A stretch of 64,000 nucleotides of DNA, from positions 1,690,001 through 1,754,000 of the forward strand of contig NC_133526.1 in assembly GCF_048544455.1 (NCBI RefSeq). Reading direction: 5' to 3'. Positions 35,713 to 47,804 of the stretch are shown here, one piece after another (position 1 is the stretch's first letter; every line of letters starts with the position of its first letter). A model generated the notes under the pieces. It was not told where the DNA came from. It did no database searches and was given only the letters and a program-made list of their open reading frames with translations. A program made the translations under genes and the position numbers. Source of the DNA: Silene latifolia. Lineage: Eukaryota; Streptophyta; Magnoliopsida; Caryophyllales; Caryophyllaceae.

Positions 35713-38700
35713 CCTAAATTAAACCTGAAAGCGAAGCAATGAAGGTGTTGTGAAATCCCAGATAACCAGGCCGACCTGCCTAAACACATACCCAAAATCA
35801 GGAGTGTGTGCACCCGGAGCAGAAGTAATAAGCTCCCCGACTGAGAGACCCTTTCATTTTCAAGGCCCAACATAGCTCCACACAAAGACCTCTTCAGCAA
35901 CTATGACAATGCCATATCTCCTTTAGGCTGATTTCCTAAGCCTCCTCTAGACACAGACACCCACGACCTCTCCCCAAATCAAGTTTTCACAAGTAAATTG
36001 AACAAGTGGTTCCCTCACAAATACCTCACCTCCAAAAAATATTCATAACCTGGCCACCTCTTTGCCCAAACTACATGCAAACATAATTTTGGGTTTGCCT
36101 TTAAACCCCAAAGAGACGAATGTTCCTATCCTAAGCTGATAAATAACAGCAGAGCACTAAGCTTGCTTAGTGCTGAACTACCTGACCTGCTGTACAACCA
36201 TACCCACACAAAAAACCCTGCTGACAATCCTATTGTGTACTACTACTGTTGTCAGTACTTATACATTGCCACATAATAGTGTTAAGACTTAAAAGAAAAG
36301 AACATAGCAAGGATCTATCTTCAAATGTATACAACAAAGCTTACAAGAAAACAGCAATATGGCCATTTCACACTTAAAAGAAGATAAAAACAGCAATATG
36401 GCAATTTCACACTTAAAAGAAGATAACAACATGATAAGTAAATCCACAGCAACAAAACAACAGTTCTCTAGTAAATAGAAACGACCATCCAAAAGAAAAC
36501 ATGAGCATAGCAAAGACCAGTAATTGAAACATCTATAGCAAATGTAAACAACAGCGCCATTGTAACATTTTTTTTCAAAAAGACAAGAGCATGGTAATTT
36601 CAAACTGAAGAGATTTGTAAGCAACTCAAGAACATGGTAATGTCAAACTACAGATAAGAGTTGAACACGATTAGGAAGATCATTGCAGCAAAACAAAGCT
36701 AATAACTAAATAGATGAGGCAAGGTAGCTCACCCTTGCAATTTTTGGAGCCTCCAAACTGCTGCTTAGGTAGAATAGGCAAGAGTGTGTCTCTATATATA
36801 TATATATGTGAAATTGTAGTCTATTCCACCTTTACACAAAAGGCAAGAATCCTAACCACACCAAACTATAGGACTGTCTACTGTGCAAAGTACAGCAAAT
36901 CTTGAGTTAACTGTTCATCTAAATTCTCCAAACCGTTACCTTACCTCAACTCACATCACCCCACTTCACTCCCTTACTTTTTTTTCCCTTAAAAGAAAAC
37001 CATGTCTTTGCACACTACCCTTTCACAAGCTGTTTAAGTAATACCACCGTAATTCCAAAAATGCTGCCTATTACGTACATCATTCCAACCGTAAATTCCA
37101 AGCGAACTGAGCCACGAATGAACCTCACAAGATTTCCTTGCATTTTTCTGGTGCTATTAGCCAGAACGATATAGGATTACGACGTAGTCCACAACAAATT
37201 TGTGCTATTAGCCAGAACTATATACGATTAAAACGCTGGCCATAATAACCACTTCGAATTGGTTTTAAAACATAATCCGAAATTCTGAACGTACACATGG
37301 AATTTAAAGTACTAAACCCGAACCCTATAATTTGAAGTACTAAACACAGACCTTATTAGCAGCTAAGACTCTCGCTCATCTTTGAAAATTCATGGCTTTT
37401 GTTTTGCAGCTATATACCATCATCCATCTTATTATGCAAGAGTAAATGATCAGGTTTTGGAAGTACGCCAAACATTTTGCTCTAATATGGCCACATATAT
37501 TCTCCACATAAACTTTCAGAAACAACAACGCAGACACTAATCTAGCTGAAGATGGTCTTTTAGAAAACTTAATTGATTCATTATTAAGGTCAAGGGTCCT
37601 TATCAGCAGCAAGAACTTTAGCCAAACAATTGTTTTCTATTTTGAAAGCTGTTTGATTGATAAGTTGTTAGGCTTGTGTGTGAATTACGGCAAATAATTT
37701 GCAGTGCAGTAGGAGATGTATCACGCCATAATTTCCAGAAAAGGGATGGAAGTAAGCGGTTGATTAGGCTAATCTTGTCAGTTTGTAAAAGGCATATTAC
37801 GCTGTCAGTTTGTAGGAGAAGTCACGTGGTGTAATGATAGGGTAGAAGAGTGTAGAATAATTGTTTGTTGTGCAGGTCTTAACAAATAATATAAGAAAGG
37901 CCAATGTGCTTTTATTAAGGCCCAATTGTATCACTCCTAACAAGGCAGGGCATTAAGGCCCAAATTGGACAACCAAGGGAAGAGTAGGCCCGGCAAATTC
38001 AAAGAGGTTAAACGGCATATTGTGTGTCGTTTCGCACTGTTTATATGAACAGTGTAATAGCTTGGAGACTTTTAGTGTAAGGTGGAAAGATTGCATGCGA
38101 TTAGTATCGTAGTAAATCCCGCAATAAAGATATTCAATATAAAAGTAATAGTACAAAATTATGAGGAATAAATATATATAATATAATATGAGTAATTATA
38201 TATTTTATTACTAGTGAAATTTATAATAAAATTTGTTTATGATATACTTAGTAACTTAGCTAGCTACTAAATGAGGACCGTCTAGCACACACCCAAACTC
38301 GAACAAGCAATCCACATCCAAGCTAATCGTCTCATGTATATAATAATGCTCCCTAGTGTAACCATTAGTTATCGTATGGGTCATTACATATAATTTTAAT
38401 AATAGTTTTGTAGACACCTACATGAAACACACAAACGTTAACAACGAGGAACGAAGAAAGTCTTTGAGAAAGCATTTCTTTCTCGTCCACTCGGGAGGGC
38501 GGCGATGAACTTCATTGAATGAAAGTATGGGTATGACCTCCTAAAATTAAAGTAAAGAAACGAATAAAATTACCCTGGAACACAACCTAAACCTCGAGAA
38601 GGCCGCCTTTAAAAGCGTTCGCTGGATTATGCCCCACAGAAGAGGATGCTCTATATGCTCTCATAGCAATCGTGGTTCTACGAAATTCACCTAAATTCAT

Positions 38701-39075
38701 ATCTTACCTATACGCAAAATTAATCAAAGTTAGCTGATGTAAATAATTATGACTTTCATCTTTAAAATGGTTAGGAATTCGATGCCGGACTTTTGCGTTC
38801 GATAAAGCTAATCACCCATTGACTCCCCACAAAAGTCCTCTTCCCCTCCATACGGCCATACGCATACCACATCAAAATCAAACTACCACCAAAATTCAAA
38901 ATTAAACACGCATACTTTAATCTCTCGATTTCTCCGTCCATTAAATTACCAAAATCAAAAACTAAATAAAAACTCTCTTTTTTGTTTTTCTTGATATTTT
39001 CATTAATTTCTCCAGATCTCTCTCTAAAAAATTAAATTAAAAAATTAAAATCGACGCCATTATCATTGCTTCGAA
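35713..39075. other. Intergenic region between dsRBD-like cluster and VAP27
   Basis: No supported gene. A 53-bp near-duplicate unit (GCTATTAGCCAGAACNATAT) lies at about 37147 and 37203. A CACTTAAAAGAAGATAA unit repeats at about 36368-36427. The last 150 bp before 39076 are pyrimidine-rich (TCTCCAGATCTCTCTCT) and are the likely 5' UTR of the VAP gene. Confidence 0.45.
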
Positions 39076-42000
39076 ATGAGCACGGGCGAGCTTCTCAGCA
39101 TCGAACCTCTTGAACTCCAATTCGCATGTATATTCATCTCTCTCATATTTATTCTTATTATTTTTTCATTAATTTTTGTTTGATTTGAATGTTTTGCTGA
39201 ATTTTGATCATTTTTGTGTTTGTTTGATTGATTTTAGTGGAGTTAAAGAAGCAGATCTCATGTTCGCTTCAATTATCGAACAAAACTGACAATTATGTCG
39301 CATTCAAGGTACAGTTTTCGTATAATTTAGCTTGATTTTATTAATTTTATCAGTTTTGATGTGTTGTCGCATTCAACTTACAAATTTTGTGTAATTTTGC
39401 TTGATTTCTTAGTTTTTGTTGAAATGTATGCTGTTTGATTGCGGAATTTGTGTTTGATTTGATTTTTGTTCGGTTTAACTTGGGAAATTAGGTCTAGACA
39501 TAGGTTTCATGTAATTTAGCTTGATTTTATCATTTTTCGTTGAAATGTATGCTGTTTGATAGCGGAATTTGTGTTTGATTTGATTTTTGTTCGGTTTAAA
39601 TTGGGAAATTAGGTCTAGGTACAAATTTCGTCTAATTTAGCTTGATTTTTTTTATTTTTCTTCTAATATATGCTGTTTGATTGCGGAATTTGCATTTGAT
39701 TTGATTTTTGTTCGGTTTGATTTGGGAGATTAGGTCAAAACTACGAATCCGAAGAAATATTGTGTTCGTCCGAATACCGGTGTTGTTTTGCCTCGATCAA
39801 CATGCGACATTACAGGTGCGTGCCATTATGTGTGATTCATGCATCTAAGTCTTTTTAATTTGTTTAATTCTGCAGTGTGATCATTATTTTTCTTACAAAT
39901 CTTATTTAAGAATGTGTTAAGCTTAGGACGACCTCTGTTCATATTATTTAGCTTATTAAATGAGAGCTATAGTGACTATCTTGTGAGCTTAAGACGGTTT
40001 TAGACAAAACTCCCTTATTACTTGTTGATGATTTGGAGATTTGAAATTCGTGTGTTTATGATGCCAGTAACAATGCAAGCGCAAAAGGAGGTCCCTGCTG
40101 ATATGCAATGCAAGGATAAATTCCTTCTGCAGAGTGTTATCGCGCCGCAAGGAGTGGCAGCTAAAGATATCACCCCTGAAATGGTAATCATGTTTGTGTA
40201 TTATGTTGTAGGCTTTTTATACTGAATTATGACATACTAAAATGGTAATCGCTAGAAAAGGGTAATTGTTGTTCATGTAGTAGCTGTTATTAAGGTTATA
40301 CTTGAATTGTGACATCCCAAATCAAAACCAAGCTTTGGAAATGGTGCGTTATTTGTTGACCTTTAAAGTTTGCGTTGCATCAACAGCGTTTTGGTTTGTC
40401 TTGTAAACTGTGAGTCTTGATATTTATGGTTTAACTTGAGAGTGGTGAATGTTCTATTGGATAATTGAGGCTCATTGGTTTCATTTTGTGAGTTCAGTTC
40501 AGTAAGGAGGCAGGACACGTGGTTGAGGAGTGCAAATTAAAAGTTGTTTATGTTTCTCCACCTCAACCGCCCTCACCTGTTCCAGAGGGTGAGGAAGAAG
40601 TTAGTTCTCCAAGGGGCTCTGTTTCAGACAATGGACATTTGAGTGGTTCCGAATCTGCCACTGTGAGTGTTTTCATGTTTCATTTGTGTAGTTCTGGATT
40701 TCTCAATTGTCATTGATGGGTATGATGGATTGCTTAATTTTAATTGCAGGGAACAAGAGGATTTGGCGATTCTCACGATAGCTCTTCTGAGGTATAATTC
40801 ATTCCTTTTCTTGCCCATTTTTGTTCATGTGCTATACATTACTTCTGTTCATGAATTGGTTACAATCAAGTAGCATGTGTTTAAGTGATTACTGATTAGG
40901 TCAAGCCTAGATGATTAGATCAAGCATCTATCTTGTAGAAATGCCATATGGAAAGGGTGTCTGTTATGAAGGAAGTGGCATTTTCTCTGGAGGAGTTTTT
41001 ATGTAGTTGTTCTTTTTCATATTAGGCGTTTGAATTGGCCCTTTGATGAGTAGGTAGTGGAAGTTTGTCGTCTACATGAATAGGCAATGAAAATTAGTTT
41101 ATCAGTAATCTACTTCAAACTTGAACCAGAATTATGCTAAGCATCAGACTGAGTAGCACGTTAAGCAAACTCTTTAAGACTTTAACATTAACAAGTAGCA
41201 AAAATGTAACTGATCGCCTGATTGGGATGTCCCAACGACTGTTTATTTTGTGTCCTCCCTTTTTGCCTGTCTTTTCATTTCGAGGGCAAATGAAAAAAAA
41301 TGAAGGTGCAAAAAGACCTTCATGATTGTTAATGTTAGGATGATGTACCTCAGGTATCATAAGTATCATAGTTTCAGATAACTAAATAGTGGTTAGTCTT
41401 GATGGTTTTACATATCTGTTCATGTTGATCATTTGATACGATAATCATGCCATTTTATATAGCTACTATTTCCAAGCACATCTTCTAATAGTTCCTAAAA
41501 AGCGACCTATTTGTGCATTTTACTTGTATCCCATTATTTAGCACTTGCGCGTATCAGACGACTCACTAATAAATTGTAGTGGATCTAGTCTAATATGGAC
41601 TTTAAGATACATTGTAGCTATTGTTCTACAAGAGTCTTCTCTTCGAAAGTGTTGACACGACTCCGGTTACTGTTTAGGGCCGTTGCTTGGAAATGAGTTT
41701 TAAACAATATGTGGGACTTCACCCTCCATGTAGAGCTGTTATCTTCATAAACAGTGGATTGATATTTGGATGGTATTGACTAAGTTGCTATTTTAGGGCA
41801 TTTGGTAACTTGGTCAATTAAGAATCACTTGATAGTTTATGCAATGCCTCATATAAAATGATATATGGTCTAAATATCTTGTACGGTTGGGAGTTTAAGG
41901 CATTTGGTATCTTTAGTTTTACGTTTTTTTTTTTTTCCTTATGAAGGGGATTTCGTAATTTCATGTACATGGGGATGGAAAGATTTATCTCCTATTTCAT

Positions 42001-43311
42001 GACTTGTTACCTCCTTAAGCTGTTCCCACGGAAAATAATTAGGTATACATATGCGCAGACGTGTGGTAGGAGGGAATTTAAGGCAACTCATTGCCCAAGA
42101 TTTTGCATGCTTTAGTAGTCTCAGAAAGATCTGTTTTCACGTGATACTTGTAATTAGTCTTAGATATCAAGCCTTTTCCAGCTTCACAGAAAGATCTTTC
42201 ATGTGGTCAAGTTATGAGCAGTGGGGTGACCACTGACCAGGCGGATTCCAACATTTTTGCTTCTGTTTAAGATCGTGACGCACTTGTTTGCATTCTTGCA
42301 TTTGCAGTGTATATATACACTGTTAGCTGAAATAATTTGTGGAGATAATGTCTTCTATGTTTATTAGCGTTACTTGTGAGAGGTTATATTGCTACCTGTG
42401 TTTGTTAAGTTTGTTCAAATCTTTGCCAACATTTCCAGGCAAAAGCTCTCATTGCGAAGCTGACAGAGGAGAAAAATAATGCTATCCAGCAAAACAATAA
42501 GTTGAGACAGGAGCTGGTGAGTACCTATGTTTTTTGCCTTCAATTACATTTGATGTTGGTTTTGGCTAGCTTGTCAACCCATGAATCCATGATATTACAC
42601 AATGTGTTTACTTGTCGTGATTCTACATTACTTTACGTCTGGTTTATTATCCAAATCTCTGGTTCTGTCTCTATCTGCATTTGTTACATAATCTGTGTAT
42701 TGTTTTTAGCGAAAAAGCAAACGATCACCAATACTATTGTAGGACGTTCCGTATGTCCTCCGTTGCACTGTTGCTTCTTCATAACATTTTTTTGCGATGG
42801 GGTATATAGATCCACGGTTGGTTTGAAGAGGAGGAATTTTATTGACTAGACTGCTTGTAGATGAAAATCTGGCACCAATCTCAATATCATATGAGGAGCG
42901 TAGGAATGTTGATTTTCAACATGCTTGGTCATAAAACTCTCATATAGAAATCCACTAAAAGATGAGAAGAAACATTCATGTAAAGAGAGGAGAATTCACT
43001 GGGTTATAATACTTAAAAGGGGTACACACACGTTACTGTTCCGCTTTTGGTGAAAGATGCCGTTTTCTTTAGTTTCATTTTCTGATTGTACATTGATAGC
43101 TAGTTAAAGGCGGACTAATGTCTTTGCTGCTAGTACTTTGTGAGCTAGTGATTCTGATTCTTTGCCATCTTACAATTTCTGTGACATCTGTGTTTCGCAG
43201 GAGCTTTTGAGGCGAGAGGCTAGCAAAGGACAAGGGGGTGTTTCGTTCATGCTCGTGATACTAGTCGGCTTGATTGGGATAATTCTGGGCTATGTCTTGA
43301 AGAAGGCATGA
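39076..43311 (+). CDS. VAP27: VAP27-type vesicle-associated protein (VAMP-associated)
   Basis: ER-membrane protein that binds FFAT-type motifs and tethers ER to plasma membrane and other organelles. Eight exons with GT-AG borders and consistent phase: 39076-39127, 39238-39308, 39734-39815, 40068-40183, 40498-40662, 40750-40791, 42439-42516, 43201-43311; 238 aa, complete. Residues about 5-125 are the MSP domain (LSIEPLELQFA, CSLQLSNKTDNYVAFKVKTT, NPKKYCVRPNTGVVLPRSTC, KDKFLLQSVIAP). A Pro/Ser-rich linker (PPQPPSPVPEG) follows, then a coiled coil (about 178-210, LIAKLTEEKNNAIQQNNKLR) and a C-terminal membrane anchor (218-235, FMLVILVGLIGIILGYVL) ending KKA. Length and order are normal for plant VAP27. 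Intron 2 contains tandem repeats that copy the splice site. Downstream neighbour is convergent. Confidence 0.93.
39421..39735 (+). repeat. Three 121-bp tandem units in VAP27 intron 2
   Basis: The landmark ATGCTGTTTGAT occurs at 39428, 39549 and 39670, and each unit ends GGGA(A/G)ATTAG|GTC. The last ATTAG|GTC is the real exon 3 acceptor; the two upstream copies are near-identical decoys. Weaker partial units lie further left, where the exon 2 end TGTCGCATTCAA is itself repeated at about 39364. Confidence 0.85.
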
Positions 43312-43953
43312 TGTGCGAGTTAAAATTCAAGTAATCCTTTGTCTTATTATTGTTACGCTGGCTGTCTTATTTGCATCTGTTATTGGAGAACACATAATAG
43401 TAGTACCCTGTGGCTATTCAAATGAATTTAAATAGGGGAAAATGTCTAGTAGGCCGTGTTGTTGTGTTTGTAGTTAATTGAAATAGACTAATACCGAATA
43501 CTGTTGGACTTATCAGGGTTTTCTGTGAGACCACCAATGTTTTGCGGGCAATTGATTCTTTGCTGTTGTAGTGACCTTATATTTCTCTTTAGCAATTGTC
43601 TCCAGTCACGGCTTTGGCTTGCATTGTCCATAAAGAAGTCTTTTAGTGTATACACACTCCACAGCGGGGACTAATGTAAAAATCTTGTTTTGTTCTCCGT
43701 TTACGCTTTCGTTTTGGAGAACAGTATACAGTTTAACACCCACAATACGAGAGCTCTCCTAGACTATTAGAAGCGTTCAGCTTAATTTTTGGCCGCTTCT
43801 TTATTTGCCCTCGAGGAAAGGTGACCTGTCTTTTGTCACAGGGAGAGCAAGCTATCGTGGGCGAAATTACCATTTTTTTTTTTTTGCTGTTTAACAATAT
43901 AGGACGATATTGCAAATGCTTTGACTGTATTTTTCTTCATTCAACACCACGTC
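43312..43953. other. Shared 3' flank of VAP27 and SFH gene A
   Basis: 640 bp between convergent genes; it should hold both 3' UTRs and polyadenylation regions. It includes a T13 run at about 43873. No other feature is seen. Confidence 0.5.
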
Positions 43954-46636
43954 TCAATCTTTGTTGTGATTGATGATATCATTTATTTGCCGTGAAAGTT
44001 TTTGCAATACCTGCAAGTGTAATATCCGACTCGTGAGAAGTTTACTCAACCTGATGATATATCTATTTGAGTTTGCATACATTCTACCTGCTTGGTCTCT
44101 TCTACTGCAGCTTCCACAGCGCGAATTTTCTGTAGAAATAGTGTTTGGATCACTGAATGTGTTTTTATTAGTAATATGAATGGCAGGTTAAAGGGTAGTA
44201 AACCTGTTCTGTTATTGCTGCTGTAACTTGTAGTCGATCAAATTTTTGCGACAATGTTATGTTTGCTCTTTCCTTGCTGGTTTGCTCATTCCTGTTATCT
44301 GGCGTGCTTTGTGCGCTGAACTGCATTAAATTTGAATTCCCTAAGTAAACATTAGAGACAACAAGAGGAGTCTCGTTCTGTTGATCTTGATGGTGGAGAA
44401 TGAAATACCACATTTTTGTAGTGTGCGAATTGAGGCGCAATTCTAAAGGGAGGAGGAACTCGAACTTACGGCTTACTCGGTTCCGCTTATCGGCCCTGTG
44501 TCTACTTTCAACTATTTCAACTATTAGGTTATGATCTCGTTTGGAGTTCATATGTTTGCGAAATGCAGAATTGCAGATGAGGATGATTGGTTTTTGGACG
44601 TGATTTATGTTTTGAGACGATAGATCTGTTGATTTTTTGAGCATTACCTGAAAGGCTTTTTCCCATGTAATAAGGGAAAATGGATTTGATGAGAATTACG
44701 TTCACGGAGACGTTTTTTTCCGAATGACAAGTGCACCGGAAATAAATTGGCGTGACCGATCCAATTGGATGTGCTAGTTTGGTTCTCTCTAGACATATGT
44801 CAACTATGATATTTATGATTTCGGGTATCATCGGTGTCAATTGCTCCTTTTTAACTCTCTTTAGGCAAATTAACAGCTAACAAGGGTCTTACCCAAACAT
44901 CTTCCACCGTTGTGTGTTTGTCCTCGTCTTTCGCCTCAACAGTCTGGTAAGAAATAAATTACAGTACTGTAAGTTGCAGTAATGATCAAGTAACAATGGA
45001 ATATGATGTCTGATCAATACAACTCTCACCTGAAGCAACTCTAAGATACTCGGATCGTTCCAAGGTCCTTTATCACTGAACATACATCCACCGTGATCCG
45101 GACATTTGCATTCTCCCCCAAGGAAATCTGGCAGATTACTGCACAAACAGACCATCTGGTTATTCCGCTTTCTATCTCTCAACTCTGAGAAGTCGTCCAT
45201 CCCACGTGTATTGTACACAGTAGTTATGTATGTTTGTTCAAAATCGATGGCAATACCTTGGATCAATGGCTTCAACAAGTTTACTTTTGAAGTCGTTCCC
45301 TAGTACCTTGATACGAGAAGATATTTCAGAGTTCAGACTAAGGACTAGTAGGAATCGAGTCGCCTTTAAACAATTGCAGAAGTTCATTAGGAAATAGCTT
45401 ACCTGTATCTTTGCTGATGTGCGCGCATCAATGAAGGTCTTGATTAGTTTCCAGAGGATTCGAAAGCCAGAACCAGCATTGACAATGAACAAACAACTCA
45501 AGGTCTGCATAAATAATATCATTATTTCAGGTATGTAACATTTACGTTGCGAAACCCGACTGTGAGATCTTCAAAGGAAGACAGGTAACTGGTAAGTTAT
45601 ACCTCAGGGTAGTAATTGCTGTCGATTTTATGAAATTCCGTGAAAAGATATCTTGCAGGCTTGGAAAAGCTTGATGTCCCCTGGTAAACATCATGTTAGC
45701 ACAATCGCTTCCAGGGGCGAGTTCAGCTTATGTAAAATTTGAACTTATGTTGCAGGAAATAACATGATACGGAGTACTTACCACCCCTGTAACATCTATT
45801 ATCGCGGTGATTGAAGCGATTTTCTTGTTAGCAGTGATTGTACAAGCCGGGAACCTAAGATGAGACGTCTTCTCTTGTTGACATACATGATGCTTCACTA
45901 GTCTGTCAAGAGTAGTTTTCTGCAAAAGGGTTTCGAGATCTAATGCTCCTATTCGCTCTATGTACACTGGTCTACCGCATTTATCAACACCGTGAAATCC
46001 ATGGGGATAGCTTCTCTGGACTTCTCCGTACTCCTCGAATTCAAATTCCTGCAATTTACTAGCTATAACTGAGATACTTATCTAGAAGTTTGTTTTGGGT
46101 CGACTCTCGACATCATACACTGAAGTAATTTGAACAGAGTCTTACTCCACCTTGGCCAGTTTGTAAACTCCGAACTCTTCTCTCCATTTCAAGCACTTCA
46201 AGAACGAATCCTTGGCTTTCAGGACGTCATAGCCTCTCATACGCAAAAATCTGTCATCGAAGTTTTTCAGCTTGATTGTTCAGAAAATCACATCATTTGA
46301 AAACAGGAAAAACACTGGGGCCGTTTTAATGGTAACAAGTACTAAACCTAGATTATCAGTACCACTGTACCAGTACTCATGACTTTACGAGATAAACTAG
46401 TTGACATATGCGAAATTAAGGACACCAAGAAAGAAGCAGTAGTACCGTAAAAGTGTGTGGAAATCATTGAGGTCTTCTGGTAGCTCTCCTTTTTGAAAGA
46501 GCGCCTCGCGCATCAGATTGACAGCCTGAACATCCTTAGGCTCATGCGCGTCTCCTTTAATGCCGTGCTCCTCAGGTGTACCTCTACCACTCCAGACCTT
46601 CTTGCTCAATGATCGTAGTAACTTGAAAGACGACAT
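43954..46636 (-). CDS. Sec14-like phosphatidylinositol transfer protein (SFH type), gene A
   Basis: Sec14/SFH proteins exchange phosphatidylinositol and phosphatidylcholine and support phosphoinositide signalling at membranes. Eleven exons on the minus strand: 46446-46636, 46151-46250, 45782-46048, 45603-45680, 45403-45504, 45257-45306, 45030-45138, 44893-44943, 44204-44320, 44088-44129, 43954-44010; total 1164 nt, 387 aa, phases consistent. Exons 1-2 form the CRAL_TRIO_N part ([31 protein letters not shown]); exons 3-7 the CRAL_TRIO lipid-binding domain ([58 protein letters not shown]). Exons 8-11 are coiled-coil-like ([14 protein letters not shown]), without the nodulin domain of the long SFH forms, so it is a short type. 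Every intron has GT-AG. It matches gene B exon by exon. Confidence 0.85.
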
Positions 46637-47804
46637 TTTATCTGAAAACTATACTAACAATCTGTAAAGAGAACAAGCACAAAATAAAGCCATTTAATTA
46701 TGCCATGCTGCTATGCTTTAAGGTATTGTTTGTTTTTTCTGTGCCAAGGTAAAAGTGTAAAGAAAAGTATATTATACAAACGTGAATTATGATAGAACGT
46801 GACCGATGGGTAATAAGTTACATGCATGCAGGTGTTACTGAAACTCGGTATATTAAGTGGCAAAACTCATTTCCTGTAATCAACTTAGGTGGTTTGGATG
46901 AAATCGTCAGCTCTCGAGTTGGAGTTATAAAATCGTAACTCAATCCAAGAGGACGATCTAAGCATGATTTCCGCTCTTAAAAGAAAATACAAAACTTACC
47001 GACGAAGAAAACTATAATTGTGGAGCTAGGACCACCATGGACAAAGAAATGAGCACACGTTATTTTTGCCTTAGAAATGACTGCATAATGTACCAACTGT
47101 TAGTAAGCCTTTATCCAAATTCTCACATTCTCTTTACTTAAAAGCAGTTTGCTTTAGTTAGCTCGATTTCACGATATAATTGGTTCCGACTTCCGACCAA
47201 ACCGCTATTTTTTATAAGGTGGCCTTTGTTCAGTGGTCCGATAATCACACGTGTATCGGATATATTCGACGACAGGGTCGTCAAATGAATTTGAGAGGCC
47301 AAGTTCTAAAAGTTCGTGTGAGGCCCCGTATAAAAGGAAAACTAACTTTTTATAGCAATTTTATGCTCTCTTGATCACATTATTGGGCCTTAAAATTTTG
47401 GGCCGCTGTTCTGAGAACCTGAACTTGCTATCAGACGGCCTTGTCCGACCACAAATGGGTTTTATACTTGTATGTAACTCTAGCAAGTATTTGTATTGTT
47501 TACACTTGTTTAGGGTGGTGCTTAAGTTGTGTGCTAAGTTTGTTGCGCCAAACGTCAAACAAGTCGTACTTTATGGACATGAATCGAATGTCGAGGAGAT
47601 GAGGAATCAGTGCTTAGATCGCCTTCTATCGGAGTAGTTCTTAGTCAGTTGTTGTCTACCCTTAGCACAATTACAATGCCATATAAGAACCTACAATGTG
47701 ACTTAATGTCGGAGCCATAATTTACAATTTCGATGGCTAAATACAATTTCTTGAAAGTTTAGCAATCTAAAATAGCGAAACAGGACCGCCCTAACAAAGT
47801 TCCG
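46637..47804. other. Intergenic between the two SFH genes
   Basis: Upstream region of gene A and downstream of gene B. A small plus-strand ORF at 47371-47637 (88 aa) shows no recognisable motif. No convincing promoter element was identified. Confidence 0.4.

Noticed and set aside
40792-42438. Extra gene in the 1.6-kb intron 6 of VAP27
   Set aside because: Only short ORFs without motifs; exons on both sides join in phase to a normal VAP27 protein.
46151-46250. Suspected one-base deletion in exon 2 of SFH gene A
   Set aside because: Rechecking the sequence gave 100 bp, the same as gene B, with an open frame; the suspicion was a reading slip at a line break.
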